From positions 1-64,000 of the forward strand of contig JAVSML010020434.1 in assembly GCA_038503035.1 (NCBI GenBank): 64,000 nucleotides of DNA, given 5' to 3'. Positions within the stretch are counted from its first letter, which is position 1, and every line of letters begins with the position of its first letter. The DNA comes from Crocodylus rhombifer (Eukaryota; Chordata; Crocodylia; Crocodylidae). Under the pieces are notes generated by a model. It was not told the origin of the DNA. It worked only from the letters and a program-made list of their open reading frames with translations, and did no database searches. This document shows, one piece after another, positions 1-13,429 of the stretch. The translations under genes were made by a program, and so were the position numbers.

Positions 1-385
1 TTTTTTTTCTCCCAAGGTGTAGTGCCCTGCATTTCTGTGCATTGCATGCTATCAGGTTTTCATCTGCCACTTTGCAAGTGTGTCCAGGTCGGCCTGTATC
101 ACCAGCCTGTCCTCCAGCTTGACCGCCTTCTACCATAGTTTAATGTTGTCCACAAAGTTTGCTAGTCCACATCTGATGCCCAAATCCAGGTCATTAATGA
201 AGATATTGAAGAATCCTGGCCCAAGCACTGAGCCCTGGGGGACTCCACTGGTAACCTTGCACCATGTTAATTTGTTCCTGTCAACTAATACCCTTTGGGT
301 CTGACCCTGGGGCCAGTTCCCCAGCCATTGGACTGTGAACGGGTCAAGGCCATATATCTACACATTTATTTCCAGTGTTCAGGTC
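1..385 (-). mobile_element. CR1 LINE fragment, reverse transcriptase region
   Basis: Read on the minus strand, this piece encodes the part of CR1 ORF2 around the reverse transcriptase active site. The motif SGVPQGSVLGP is followed by FNIFINDLDLGI and then LANFVDNIKLW. The usual FADD catalytic box reads FVDN here, so the active-site aspartate pair is lost. An in-frame stop follows the box. The fragment runs off the left edge of the window, and its upstream end fades near 385. The open frame on the plus strand over this region is an antisense shadow. Subfamily not determined. Confidence 0.88.
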
Positions 386-450
386 AGAGATCACCCTTCC
401 TTAAATATCACAATTGCTTAATAAAACACATACATTTCTATTGAACAATT

Positions 451-918
451 TCATATATATAAAGGGCTTAGTCTGCCCATGTGTCTGTCTGTCTGTAGCG
501 CTCTTTAAATGTGAATAGCTGGAAAATTAGAAGAGGTAGAACATTTGTATCTTCAGAGAAATTTCTTCGCTAAACCTTAGCATTTGTTCAATGACCACGT
601 CAGGATGATCCCAACTTCCAGAACTGGGAAAAAAGTTAGAGGCCAGGGCTATTTCTAATGAGATCCTCCAGGGCGTGAGCAGCTGTTGTGAGGCATTGAG
701 CTCACCTGCCCTTGCCCTTGCACAGCTGGGTGACAGCATGGTTAGGTCTGCCTCCAGCCCTCTGGACGAATGCAAGTGCAGGAAAGGACAGATGTTCAGC
801 CTATTTTATTTATGTTTTATAAATTTTTAATTTATTTAATAAATATAAAAAGGAAAATCTATTTGGTTGTTTTTGTTATTTGAAATTCATCCGTCATTCG
901 TGATGGGCAATTCACTAG
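451..918 (+). mobile_element. Non-autonomous Helitron-like element, copy 1
   Basis: The copy starts with TC at 451 (TCATATATATAAAGGGC). It ends in CTAG at 915-918, followed by T. A short hairpin, CCGTCA/TGATGG with loop TTCG, lies 8 bases before CTAG. A TC start, a subterminal hairpin and a CTRR end are hallmarks of Helitrons. A second copy at about 56,455-57,118 shares both termini and most of the body. It has no coding capacity, so it would need a Rep/helicase supplied elsewhere. The 5' flanking base is T rather than the expected A, so the exact 5' end is uncertain. Confidence 0.7.
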
Positions 919-3900
919 TATTAAATAACTGTCCCATCAGATTTGCTACTGAATGCTTTATGAAGTAATAATTGATGACTGTGAGCTATGTCTGAATGGA
1001 ATAATTGCTTGTTTAGTGCAATATTTACACCGAACAATTGCTTTTCATTTGCATAGTTCTCCTTCCAGTGTAATGCTTCCATAAAGATTTTCTGCTTTGA
1101 CATAATTGGGCCGTGAACTACAAGAGCCTTTAATTGTCAAATCACACTCTGTGTAGTATTGCTATGTTTTAGATTTCTGAGTGGATATGGCACATGCTGC
1201 TTTTTTCCAGTCATCTTCAAGGTGCTCATATTTGTATTTCTCCATTACGTTTAGAAATATATTTACCATACTGTATCCATGAATTGGTTCATTAAACCTA
1301 GGAGGTGCTAGAACCTGATGGTTCAGAGGAAGACATAAACACTCATAAGCAGCCACCTGTACTGTAACTGTGTAAGCTCACTCACAAATCTCTGTACCCC
1401 CACTTCCCTGAAGCATGAGGGCTGTGAAGCTAGTAGAAGCTAAGTTTGGCTGAAAGCCTATGCAATCCTAAAAGTGCTCAGGACCAAACTCATGAGAGCG
1501 AGCTGTGATTCAGTATCTTTCCTAGGTTGATTCTGTTGATGGGATTCCTGTGGATTTTGGTAAGTTTTTAAAGCCTATCTGTTGTGATGGAACTGCCTGG
1601 TGAGGGCGAGCAGTCCCCTCCAGCTACACAGCTATTCATTTGGGCAAGGAATGCACACTGAAAAGATGAATCTGTATCTGCATGATGTCCTGAGTAATTC
1701 TCAAAGTAGGGGATAATATTTTATTGCCTTAATCATGCATGTAAGGTGCGACTGTGTCTGGTCTGTAGTAATATTAACTAATATATTGGACTAGGACTGT
1801 ATTGCTTTATTAAGTCAGAATATATTCCAAGTACCCATAAATATATATCTATTTAAGCAATATTCAATGTTGCTAGGAACATAGGGGCTAATGGTTTGCC
1901 TTTGCCCACAGCTAAAACTCCTTCCATCTGGCAATGTGAAAGGATCTATATGGAACTAGAGCCATAGTAAGGTAATTATAATGTAGATCACTGAATCCCT
2001 AAAGATTTGGCACATGGTTCAGCAGTTGTTTATTTATAAAATATATTTAGAAACATTCAGAAAATGTATCCTTACTTCAATATCCTAGGGATAAACATAT
2101 GGAAACTAAACAGTATCCTCGATTTAGCAGAAAACTTATTTAAGAATGGTTAGGTGTTAGTTTTGCCTTGTACACTACTTCAGTTAGAAATCTGCTTGCT
2201 GTAGTATTGTTTTTTATTTTTACTTATATTTATTGGACATGACAAACTACTTTACTTTTTGAAGCTAATTATATCAACTAGGCCCCAAGTGGGATAGATT
2301 CTGACAAAGTGTTTTAACCCTAATTCAATACAAGGAAATAGTCTGAAGAATCAATCATTAAGACTAATTTCTGGCATTAATTCCTAGTAACTACAGTGCA
2401 GTAACATGAAAGATACAAAATGGTAGGAGATTTAAATCAGATCATTTATTTTGTCCAGAAAGGTTCACGCCAAAAATTTAAGCCAAGATATATGGTGGAT
2501 ATAATTCAGTCCAGTCCACAGGGGACTCAGACCCCTTTTTGCCTAGTTCATTCTAAGGGTAAACCTGCTTTGAATATTTTTTCATTTTTCTTCTGGTTCT
2601 ACATATATAGGAAATGCAGTAATGAGAAAAATGTGAAAAAAATGAGAAAAAATAGATGATTTAGAATTGAATTGTCCATTGAACAGTATCTTAAAGGCAG
2701 TACCCTTCCAATAAGCGATCATAATTATAAAAATGCTTTTATGATCTTCATATCTAAAATATAGCTTTACATCTCAGATTCTAAAATTCATTTTGTAAAC
2801 AAAAGCTGGAAGGAATTGGATTACTATTAAATGAGAAAATCATGCAAGCAGCCTTATTACTTAGCCATTTTTTGACTAAATCATAAATAGAAAAGCTAGA
2901 AAAAAATCACTGGAGACATTCCAGTATCACCTCTGTCCTTTTTGCATAGCTACTCACCACATATAATTAGAGTTCCCTCTAATTTCTAAGCTCACCAGAA
3001 GCTCAGATTCCCAGTGTTAAACTGTGAACACTATGGACCTAATCCAGGGGCACAGAAAGTAATGAATGCCACTGCCTTCAGTTGCCTTTGGAACAGACTG
3101 TACAGCTACTCAGGATTTTATGGTCAAAAACAGGAGTAGCATTTGGTTCTGCTCCATAAAGGGAAGTGTCTACCATGTAAGCTAAAAGGGAACATCTTCT
3201 GACAGCTGGCAAGTGTAGTTTAAGTAGCTGTCAGATTCCTTCCAGAAGAGGGCAGTTGTGATACATGCACATTTTCTGGTATATGATCCTGAAATTTAGT
3301 CAGACCTAAAGGCTGAAAGTATATATGGTAGCTCAATTCCTAACACGAGGGTTTGTAGCACTGACTTAGTGAGTGATCTTGCCATCTAAAATCTACTACC
3401 TCTAGAGGACCACAAGTTAAGGGCTCAAGGGAAGGCAATCAAGTTTGGGGGTTAAAATTGTACCATCATTATCTCAGCTGTGTACATCCTTGTTATAACT
3501 CCACTGGAGCCCTCCAGTTCCAATATTTACTGGAATAACAAGGAGTCTGTTCCTCAAAGTGACCTATTTCTGATAACCCAACAAACTACCAATTTAAAAA
3601 CTAAGCAGACACCTTTTCAATCTACATTTACAAGCCTGAACATTTTTGCTACCTGGTATCAAGCTTAGTTCTCCTTGAATATCTTCATTATGAGGGCTTT
3701 TGTTCACAACTATTGAAGAATGTTTCCAATTCTATTTTCAACTGACAGCTGGTCTTCTGTGCTTGAAGCTGTATTGTTAGTTTAAAAAAATACTATTATT
3801 AGTCTTTTTTATTATTTCAAAGCTATTTCTTTGCCCTTCAGTCCCTCACCATAAATTAAACTTGACAAAAGTTTTTGTCAGATGATAATTTAACTTAAGA

Positions 3901-5260
3901 TTTAATGTGGGAAAAACAAATTGGTGCAGCAAATGCCAGATTTATGCAGACACCATGGAAGTGCATTTTGCAGGTAATTACTTTAGTTTTTCTTTGTGCA
4001 GGTGTCTAGCCCAGGGGAGCACTACAGGGTGAAAGTGCCCTGGAAAAAGGGCAGAATCAAATGAGGAAATAAAATGTGTAAGTCTTCCAAACTTAGGCTA
4101 AAGAAAGTAATACAGTGAAACCTTTATAAAAGAGTCCATCTCTACTATCCTGTGCTGAAAGATCCTTTTAAAAAACCTCCAAAGCTTCAGTATTTTTTTG
4201 TCCAATTCTTGTTAAAAAACTATAGTCTTCAGGCTCAGGGTATATTACCTCCAGTGTGTAAAAACATTTTGGAAGGGAGAAAAAGTTGCACAACTCCCTT
4301 TAAGACTGTTTTTGGCTGCATCTTGCACCTTAAATATATTTTTTTACCTTCTGGGGAAAAGTCAAACTTCAGTGCTTTATAAAGTTTTCAAGATTTCTCA
4401 AGATTTCTAAATTGTTTGGATTCTCATGCATTTAATACCCCTAGTTATATTGCCTTGAGACATAAAAACATTAGTAATATTTAACATTGTTCTGATCAGT
4501 TTACTGGTGTAATGGAGCAGAGATTTGGAGGCCAACTGAACTTCTTTTAAGGTCAGTGGAAAGGTTCCCCTTGACTTCAGTGGGTTTTAAAGCAAGGTCA
4601 TAGTGTTTGGGGAAGGAGAACTTAGACTTTCCCTGCTGATGTAATACTTTGGAACAAAAGAAGACTTAAGGAAGATCAGTGAAAAATTATGCTGTAGGAT
4701 AGAAAGCGTAACAGACAAAATAAAAATAAAGCCTGTTTGAGCCCAGAAAAAGATAGTGACATGTGACATTTTGTTGATGCATACATTCTACAGGTCAGGC
4801 AAAGTCACTGGAAATTACTATTTCCAGCTCCACAAACTCCATCATCTAAAAAGGATTATGAGATTACAGTTTTAAAACCATTACAAGAATGGGTTAAGTC
4901 TCAGCCAGCTCCCATTCTCATTATCATCATTGTCTCAAGGCAGGATTAATGTTTTGCCATTTTCTGTTTTCATTAATCCCTTGTTATGAGAATTGAGTGC
5001 CAGCTTAATGTCTCAGGGGATTTCTGGATGGATGGTTGAACTTCGACTTCTGGTCCCTTCTCTCATTATTTGTGATTGGTTGGCCATTTGTTGCCCTCTT
5101 TCATATCTAGATAGATATTTTAGGCCATAACTAGAACACCTCCCTGTTGAACCAAGTATTGCTACTAAAAAATGAGCTCTGAGGGCTTGCTCCCAGTCAG
5201 TGCGGGCCCATGCGGATTAGGGGGTCATTTCAACCAAATGGCGGAGCAAATGGCTTCAAG
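919..5260. other. AT-rich stretch without recognisable gene
   Basis: I see only short chance open frames here, all under 80 codons, with no recognisable protein motif, RNA gene or terminal repeat. Around 2,970 the sequence resembles the edge of a dispersed amniote repeat, but I cannot delimit it. Confidence 0.5.
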
Positions 5261-5554
5261 CAGGGGTTTTCAAGCTTTTTGGGTCAGTGTACCCCTGGTG
5301 ACCAGATGTGGAGCAGTATACCCCTGGTGTTTGCATGTGGAGCAGGGGTGGGGTGGCGCGCAGCTGGCTGCGGCTGAATGCAGAGCGGTGGCAGCTGCTA
5401 CATGTGACCTTCCCCTGCCCCCCATGTCCAAGTGGGTGTGGTGCCTGTGCAGGATGGCATGTGGCACTGCTCCATCCCCACACACCTGTGCATACCCTGT
5501 AAGGCCTTCTCAAGTACCCCTGCAGGTATGTGTATCCCCAGTTGACAACCCCTG
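5261..5554. mobile_element. hAT-type MITE
   Basis: The element begins CAGGGGTTTTCAAG and ends GTTGACAACCCCTG, giving terminal inverted repeats that match at 12 of 14 positions. The 8-bp flanks are GCTTCAAG and GCTTAAAT (6 of 8), consistent with an aged hAT target duplication. The interior is GC-rich and contains repeated GTACCCCT-like words, shared with the elements at 14,085 and 21,344. It encodes no transposase. The open frames across it, on both strands, are chance frames. Confidence 0.75.
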
Positions 5555-8500
5555 GCTTAAATGGATCCTTTGCCCCAGCACTGCTTCTAGGCTGTCCCAA
5601 GACATAACCTTTGGGCTATAACTGGCCCCTCAGCTGTAGTATCTGAGCACTTTGCAACATTCACCATAGGCTCGGTGGTTTGTGGGGTGTCACACAGATT
5701 TTCTGGTGTTCATTTCACTAATAATGGTGTCTGTTGCTTCTGTTGGAAAGTCAGTATTATGCTTTCTCTCTGTACATCCAATTTATCACTGTATGGATTA
5801 TATTATGTTGTCTGTATATACCTTTGCGATTTTGGGTATGGTTTCTTCAAGGGAACTGAGGGATGCATATGTAAGGAAAAGAGAATAGGCATAAATACTA
5901 AATACCTCTTGCCATTGTGCACTATGAGAAAGACGATTGCGACTTGCAATTGCAGACAGACGGGGCTGTTGATGGCATGGACATCCAACTTATTGGGATG
6001 GGAAAAAAACCCCTGCACAATAGTAAAGGCATCTGATTGAAATGGTTCATCAGCTGGAAGAATGCCATAGGTCCCAGGGAGAGAAATTTCTAAAGAATTC
6101 TGAAACCCATGACCAATCAGGACAATGCTGATGGTGGGGGTGGTGGTGAGGGACTGGCTTGGAGATATTTTTAGGGTCTATCTATGTTAGAATCACAGTC
6201 TTGGGAATTTTTTCCAGGCTAGAGAAGGGTCCAAGACCCCAGCAGCAGGAAGGCTGATTTCTGGAGATACTGGACTCTCATGAGGTTAGGCGTTAGCCAG
6301 TTGAGAGGGCAAGAAACTTGGTCAGTGTTTCTTATACAGTTCTTTTCTCCTATATAATAAGTCCTTTTATGTCTCCTCATTGCTTGTAGCAGAGAGTGAT
6401 GTCTGGGAGAATGATATGCCAGGCTAGTTCACTCTGAGGAAAGGGCAAGCTAACTTTTTTTCCACAAACCAAAGGGGAGGTCGCCTAAGGGCTGGCAGAG
6501 ATTCTTCTGCTGCATCTGTGAGGTCTGATGTAAGGGCAGTGGAGCTGAGGCTTGCAGGGATAAGGAGTTATCTCAGGGTATACCCTTCTTGGTATGTTTC
6601 TCAGGACAATTAGCAAGACAGTGGGGAGAAACTTGAGGTTCTGGGAGCACCCCTTGGATGGGTTCTGACACTTATTCAAATCTGTGGGAAAGTAGGGTAT
6701 TAAACCTAGGTTTCTCAAGTTCCAGGCTATGAGCCTAACTGGTGGGTCCTCCTTCCTTTCTTCCTCCTTTTAAACAGCCTTGCTAATCTGTAGGGATGGG
6801 TTTGGTATTGCCAAGACAATTAAACAACCAAAGACTGAAAGGTCAGAGGAGTAAAACCCATTACTATATTTCACCCAAGGCTTAAAGGCACTTACATTCT
6901 GACATCTCACTTGGTGACAAAGACTGCAAAGGGAATGCAAAATGGCCCCTAAACATTAATCCATCCTTGGAATAAGAGACTATAATGAGAAGGGAGTAAT
7001 GAGATCAATTTCTCCTATGCTCATTACACTCAAAGATTGTAATCTTAAGGCCCTTGGCTGCTGTACATAGCTACAGTAAAGCAGGACACTGAGCCCTAAA
7101 TGGAAACTGAAAGTTACATGAATTTGGAACAGGCTGTACATGGAAAAGAATAATATTAATGTGATACAGACCAAAAGGTTATTTAGACAACACTGGAGGT
7201 AATTCAGACAATCACCTAGATAATATGCCAAGGAAAATGCAATACTTAAAAGAGACAGATGGGGAAAATGCTTTTTGTAAATCCCTAAAATATCTCTTCT
7301 GTAGAAGAAAAAACTTAAGAAGAGAAAACTAAATTCACAAATCATTCAACATTTGCCAGAACTTGACAATTGAGCTTAACTTAGGAGAAGTGAGTGGGGC
7401 ATTAGCCCCAGGTACTAACTTAGAAGGGGTGCCACAAGTGCACCCCCACCCTTGCAGAGTCTGCACTGCTGCAGCAAAACCAGCTGTTGCTCTTGCAGCA
7501 GCATCCAAAAGTGTTGACACCACACTGCTGCTGTAGGAGCAACTGCTGGGACAGGCAGACCGTTCTTCAGCTGTAGCTGTAGCAGCTGGGGGCTCCTTTT
7601 GAGTCCCTGGTGTAGGTAAGACTCCTGTGGCCTGCCCTCCCTCCCCCAGTCTATGGGGCTAAGAAGATATGATCTGATTTTCTCTCTCTAATGAATTAGT
7701 GTACAGTCACAACAATATTTATAGGCAACAAATGCTCTGTTCTGTGTTCACAGAGTCTCTACAAGGAATTTCAGGGATTTGTTCTGAGAATGGGAAAGTG
7801 GCTTGTAAACCCTGCAGGGAAATGCAAGTTATTTTTCCTTAGAAAGGAAAAGAATGAAGGTTTTGTTTCATATTTGGTGAAAAAAGGAGCTAAGTCCTCA
7901 GCTGGGGCTGAGGGACACTGAGGTGCATGGTAACTTAAATATGTGTTAAGGGCTCTTAAACCAGATGTGTCCACACATTAGGGCTGGAAAGCATATACAA
8001 AGGGCCCTCTGAGCAGTTTAGAGATAATCCTGTAGCATCAAGGATTATAGTTAATTGGTTTGGGGCAGTTTATGTTACAGAGACATGTGACTGCTCTATA
8101 GGCTCAAAACCAGCACCCCAGGATGCACCACTCCATCTTTCCCCATAATGACAGTGAGGGCAGGAACATCCAAGGTACAAAAACCCTGCTTACTGCCCCT
8201 CTGGAATCTCCTTCCCCTTTTCTCCTCTACCCCTTGGGGCAGCCCCTCTGTCCCTAGCCCCTGAGGGATCTCTCTTTGGTCTCCTCTCTTCCTAGCCCTC
8301 ACAGCTTACTCACACTCCTCATGTTCCCCCATTTCACCTGTGGTTGCTGATACTATCCTTGGGAATAAGTAGGAAATGGGAGCCCACCTGCCAGGTTGTC
8401 ACCACTTCCACCAGGCTGCCACTGCTCTCCTGGCTAAGCCCAGTTTAGAGAGTGGTGGCAGTGATGGGCAAATTCCCCTACCCTCCTTGCTTCCCTAGGA

Positions 8501-10999
8501 CACTTCTGGGAACTGCAGGAACGGTGCTGAGTGGCTATCTAGGGTGCCAGTGCCCAATCCAGCACTATACTGGGAAGAGTGTGGCAAGCTCACATTGGGC
8601 AGGTGGGGGAATGGGTGGTCCATATTGGGTCCACTGTGCCATGTTGCCCACCCCCACTACTGGCATGATTTCTGCCTGCAGCACAACCTGCTTTACTGTC
8701 CCCTTCACACCCCCAGCTTGAGCCCAGCCCCATGTCAGCACCCAGATTCCTATTCACTGCCTCTGTGGCAACTCCTGGGGAGCAATCAGGGAAGGGGAAC
8801 CTGCCTGCCACCACTGCCACCATCCTCTGTTGCTCTTCAGGCTCAGCCAGGAGAGTAGCAGCAGCCCTAGTGGTGGTGGCTGAGCAGGCAGGTTCTCCTT
8901 CTCTGCTTAGTCCTTCAGGACAGCCCTGGCAGCCACAGGAAAGCCGGCGGACCCAGAGTGCATGGATGAGCTGTGAGGGCTGGGGCGGGGAGGGGGTGGC
9001 TATGGGAGAAGCCCCAGCAGACAGGGGAGAGTCCTGGAGGTGGAGAGGATGGGAGGGGAAGCAGAGAGGGAGCCCCAAGGGCAGGAGGGACTGAGGGGGT
9101 GGGGGGGGCAGTGGTGGGTCCAATCCGGCCTGGTAGAAGTGGGGGTGGTGGGCTTGAACTAGGCAGTGGGGGACAGTGGGGACCCAGTCAGGGCAGGCAA
9201 GGATTGACAGGCCCAATGGGACCCTGCCAGCCCCTGGCTGCCTACAGTTTGGGTCACCATAGGTATATAAGAGACCTAGCCATGCACTCTTCCCATCCTG
9301 TGCAATCGGTGATGGATAATAATGCCTCTTTCCAGGGATTTTTTCTCTAACACCAAAGACAAGGAGCTCGACAGCTAATAGCTGCTATTTTTTTTCCAAA
9401 TGTGTATGTGTAGAGGGCAGGGAAATGCCAGTGGAAAAGAATTTATTATTCAGGACATGAAATAAAACAAAAATACATAAAAACAAAGACAGTCAGCTTA
9501 CAACACTGTGGCCAGAGGTGAGGAAAAGATTGTAAGGACCCCATGCACAAGGGGTCATATACAAAGAGAGGATGCATGTACAAAAAAAGATTAAAATATA
9601 TGAAAGCATACATGTCCAACTAGAAGTGTTGTGAAGAAAAGGAATCACCTAATGTAAGTAGGTAAGATTAAGTAAGGTCAGGGGAAAAACCAGGGGAGTC
9701 TCCAGCCTCTCCCCCTGGTCCTGCATCCCCTCCCCTGCTGCGCTCACCCGGCCATACAGGGGCTTGCAGGAGGGCCTTCCCAGGCTCAGAGGCCCCTCAC
9801 AGGCAGCTCCTCTCTTGTGCCTGCCCTGGCAAACCTCAGAGGGGAAGGGAGGGAGAATGGACACAGTGTATCTCTCTTTTCTGAAGCCTCTGCTGCTACT
9901 TCTGCAGGGCTCTGCCAGGGGCCCTTAGGGGAGATGGTGTGGAGAAAGCCTTTCCCTGGTCTCCAGCCTGTCTCTCACCCCCTCCCTCTCCTCTGTTCCT
10001 CCTCCAGGAAAACTGCTCTCTTCTTTCAACCAAGCCTCTCAGTCAATCCCAGGCCAGGACTTTTCCCGGTTTTGCTAATGTCTCTCATTCAACCCCTGCT
10101 GGGGTTACATCACCCCTCCCACTTCCAAGAGGGCTACCTCTGAAACAGCTTCACTCGCCCTCAGGGCAAACGGTGTCCCTACTGGGACCAGCTCTGTCTC
10201 TTCGCACTCTGTCCCTCTGCAGGGCAGCCCTTCCTATTCCTCCAGGTGGGTCCATTTTTAATGCTGCCACATGAATATATTGAAGACAAGAGTGGCAGCA
10301 GAACCAACGACAACAGATGTTTTACTGTGTTTTTAATGGTGACTACTGCAATGTCATAAGACTAGGAATACGTAGCTATACCAAATCTACAGTAATGTGC
10401 AAATCAGGTTCCCTTGAGGCAATCACTGTTACTAATTTATCTCCAGAGTTGCTTGGGTGGTAATTATACTCCTCTCATGTATATTAATCTCTCATCCTTT
10501 GAAATAGAAATTCTATCATGCACATTTCTATGGCATGCTCATTCTGAACAAAATCTTTTCTTGTTTATCATATATCTCTTTGTTAGAATTTTTGCTTATG
10601 TTATTAAGAAACTAGCTGAATTTTGGTTAGACTGCACTTCATTTTCAGCCTCAACCAGAGAGGGCTCAACAGTCTGCTATGTCCTGTGTTTCCTGAGTGG
10701 CAGAAGTGGGAGCACTGCAAAGGAACCAGAGACAGTGCCCTGATCCTGGAATGAAGGTCTCAGCAATGCTTCAACTGCAGTGGGTTACTTTTCAGACTGA
10801 AAAATGGGTAATGTAGAGCTAGCCATAGCAACTTAACAGGGGGTTTGTGCTTACACCAGTTTTATAGCTCTACCATGAGGCAGGTACTGTATTGCGGTTC
10901 AGGGATGGGCACGTGTTATACAGAACAATGTCTTAGATTTACTATATAGATCAGAAATCATCACATTTTCATATTTGCATCATAGCAAGACTTTTACCA
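5555..10999. other. No gene seen; three GC-rich repeat-like blocks
   Basis: AT-rich sequence alternates with GC-rich blocks at about 7,380-7,650, 8,100-9,260 and 9,650-10,270. The blocks have the sharp edges and proline/glycine-rich six-frame translations of repeat interiors. The longest frames lie antisense to one another without codon structure. I could not find terminal repeats for these blocks, so I do not assign a class. No splice-linked exon series is apparent. Confidence 0.4.
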
Positions 11000-11150
11000 T
11001 TATTTATGCTTCAAGCTATCCTTGTGAAATAGAATTCGTTATGATTTTCTCTCTATTCACTAGCAAACTGAAGAACAGAGAAGTTAAGAAATTTGCCCAG
11101 CGTGACATAATGTACTGCCAGTCTGGGGAATGGAAGTCAGAACTCCACAA
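11000..11150 (-). repeat. MIR-like SINE remnant
   Basis: The segment around 11,060-11,147 contains the MIR core read in reverse: 'aactgaagaacagagaagtt', then a 'tttgcccag' motif, then a 'ctggggaatggaa' motif. This is the order found in the complement of MIR. It is strongly diverged, as expected of an ancient SINE. There is no protein-coding potential. Confidence 0.5.
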
Positions 11151-11289
11151 GTTAATTTGGCAAAATGCTGTATTTCAACAATGTACTTTCCAGGAACACA
11201 TGGCTTCTGTGTTAAGAAAGGGACTTTAAGTGATACGCATAAATGCTGAAAAGATTGACTAGGTCCTGGCTTGCATGGCAGCAAGACAG

Positions 11290-11590
11290 CAGACACAAAG
11301 GAAGTGGCAACATTATAGCAGTGAATGGGACATGAAGTCACAGAGGATGGTAAAAGAGCTGAAGCATTAAATGAACACTTTGCAAGCAAGAACACTAAAA
11401 GATGTGCCAACTGAAACTGGCTGTTGCATCCACTGTCATGGATGACTTAAGGGCTAGTGAGGCAAAGATATTGAATAAGTGAAAGGAAGTCAAAACCAAC
11501 AAATCATCCACTCTGTGCAACCTTAAACTTTTAAAGGAGACTGGAAGGGAAAATAGGACATGGAGTCTGTTCTTCATTCAGCATCCATCA
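11290..11590 (+). mobile_element. Ancient LINE (CR1/L2-like) scrap
   Basis: The translation reads ALNEHFASKN near 11,365 and LKLLKETGR near 11,525, interrupted by stops. These resemble the CR1 linker between endonuclease and reverse transcriptase (ALNEYFASVF and HPRVLKELA). Both motifs are in the expected order and at plausible spacing. The similarity is weak, and an L2 or L3 origin is equally possible. Confidence 0.35.
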
Positions 11591-11774
11591 GATCACAGAT
11601 TGACAATAATAAAACTGAACAGAGATGCCAGGGACAGAATAGGCATAAAAATTTTTAACTGTAACAAAAAGAGAATTCCCGCCAAGTCAGGTTTGAGGTT
11701 GGTATTGTTCTGTGAGTAAATCAGAGGGTATCAGGCACAGTATCTTTTACCATAATGAAATCCATATATGCATG

Positions 11775-11803
11775 CACACACACACACACAGAGACACACA
11801 CAG
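11775..11803. repeat. CA microsatellite
   Basis: A run of CA dinucleotides is followed by impure CA/GA repeats. It is a simple repeat with no gene nearby. Confidence 0.9.
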
Positions 11804-11864
11804 ACTCACTAACAGTAACAGCACACTCCTTAGGGTAACCATCCTGGGTGCTTTTACTTAATTA

Positions 11865-12045
11865 AGCCCACAACACCTTCATGAAACAGGCCAGGTAGCA
11901 GTATTATCCCTCCTTCATAAATTGGGAAACCAACTGTTTAGGCAACTGACTTCCTCTACATTTCACAGTGTGGCAGTGACAGATCAAGGAATATGCCCAA
12001 GAATTCAAAGTGCTAGGCCTCTCTTCTAAACAACAGCCATGCTGC
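11865..12045 (-). repeat. MIR-like SINE
   Basis: The order of motifs 'gtagcagtattatccct', 'ataaattgggaaacc', 'cacagtgtggcagtgacaga' and 'aagtgctaggcctct' follows the reverse complement of the MIR core and 3' part. It lies about 700 bases from another MIR-like remnant. It is clearly recognisable but diverged. Confidence 0.6.
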
Positions 12046-13429
12046 TTGGGATTGAGTGCTGTAATATAACTGCTAGGCTGAATCCACTTTGCTGGTGACA
12101 CTTCATTGAGAATATATATTTTCACTGAAGAAAAAACCCAATATCTCTCTTGAAGAAGGAACAAGAACGTCATCTGTTTTCCACCTCTGTAATAATCTTC
12201 CATATCCAGTAAATGCAGCTTAAGTCCTTGCAGATGTAGACACATTAACATAACTTTATTCCCTTTTCCTATTTTATTTGTCCACTTACAATAATAAAAC
12301 AAACTATCATTCATCTACATGCTCACGGTATATTATTATGTCACCTATGGGATTTATGCCTTAATAAATTTTGAAAGATCGTTTACCTTGTCGATTTTAA
12401 CTGCAGTAAGAAGGGTGAAATTAAATGCAGAGCCACATAGATGTAGTGGCTGATGATTGAAATACAGGTAAAATGGAAATGGCACTTTGCTTAATAAGAG
12501 GAAGATATGACATAGTATCATTAAATGCAGCAAGGATTTACTTCCATTCTTGATCATCACAAAGCACCTAATTTGGAAAATTCTCTCTCATTCAGGCCTT
12601 AATCTTGAAGTCCTTTATTTATATAAAGGGGAATCTCTCCTCACATTCAAAATCATTTGTGATTTGGTCTTAAAATCTTATGCATAAGAGGAGAAGGATT
12701 CTATGCCATGCAGCTTCTGCAGTGACTTTCTGTTTAGTTTCTACTATAAAGGTTCCTGAAGGTTGTAGGTAAGATTAAGGACTGGGTAGGTGTCAACACC
12801 AGCAATAAGCAGCTCTGACAAAAATACTATTTTAATGCTAAAACCTTGAATAAAGTAATGCACATTGTTTTGTTTTGCTTAAGTTTTGTCCCTCAGAAAC
12901 GTTATTAAACATTTTAAAACATTTGCATATTTTTCTCTGTCTTTCTTCTACTAAGCCAAAGTTGTTTACATTGAAAACAGGAACGTCTGGGTTCAAATTA
13001 ATTTTAACACTTTTTTTTCCACTCAGCTACCTCCTTCATCTCCTATTTTATCATTAAAAAATATTTAAGCACAGATGAAAAAATGACCAGATTTCATAGA
13101 GTTTGCAAATTTAAGGTGAAAGGAAAGTCTCACATGAGATAACTGATACTTTCCACTTCTGAGTAGGCCACTAGCCTTACTATGAAGAACCCCCCTTATA
13201 AAACTTTGGCCTCTTCATTTCCACTCTCAGCTGATGAACAAAAATGCAAGAGTAGTGGAAAGAAACTTTTACAAACCTCAGAGAAGTTTCAGTCCAAGTT
13301 TTACCTGGAGGTTCAGGTTTATTTTTCTTATTGTTCATCCCTAATCCCTGTTCAAACATATCTGTTTTGAAACCTCTATGTGTCAATCGAAGGAGGAAAA
13401 TAAAGAACCCCTATGTGGATAGGGCCAGG
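12046..13429. other. AT-rich stretch, nothing recognised
   Basis: There are only short chance open frames and no RNA gene or element termini that I can see. Confidence 0.5.

Noticed and set aside
80..304. Plus-strand open frame at the left edge
   Set aside because: It is the antisense of the CR1 reverse transcriptase, whose motifs are clear on the minus strand.
8590..9216. 208-codon minus-strand open frame
   Set aside because: Compositional frame in a GC-rich block. No conserved motif, and antisense frames of similar length exist.
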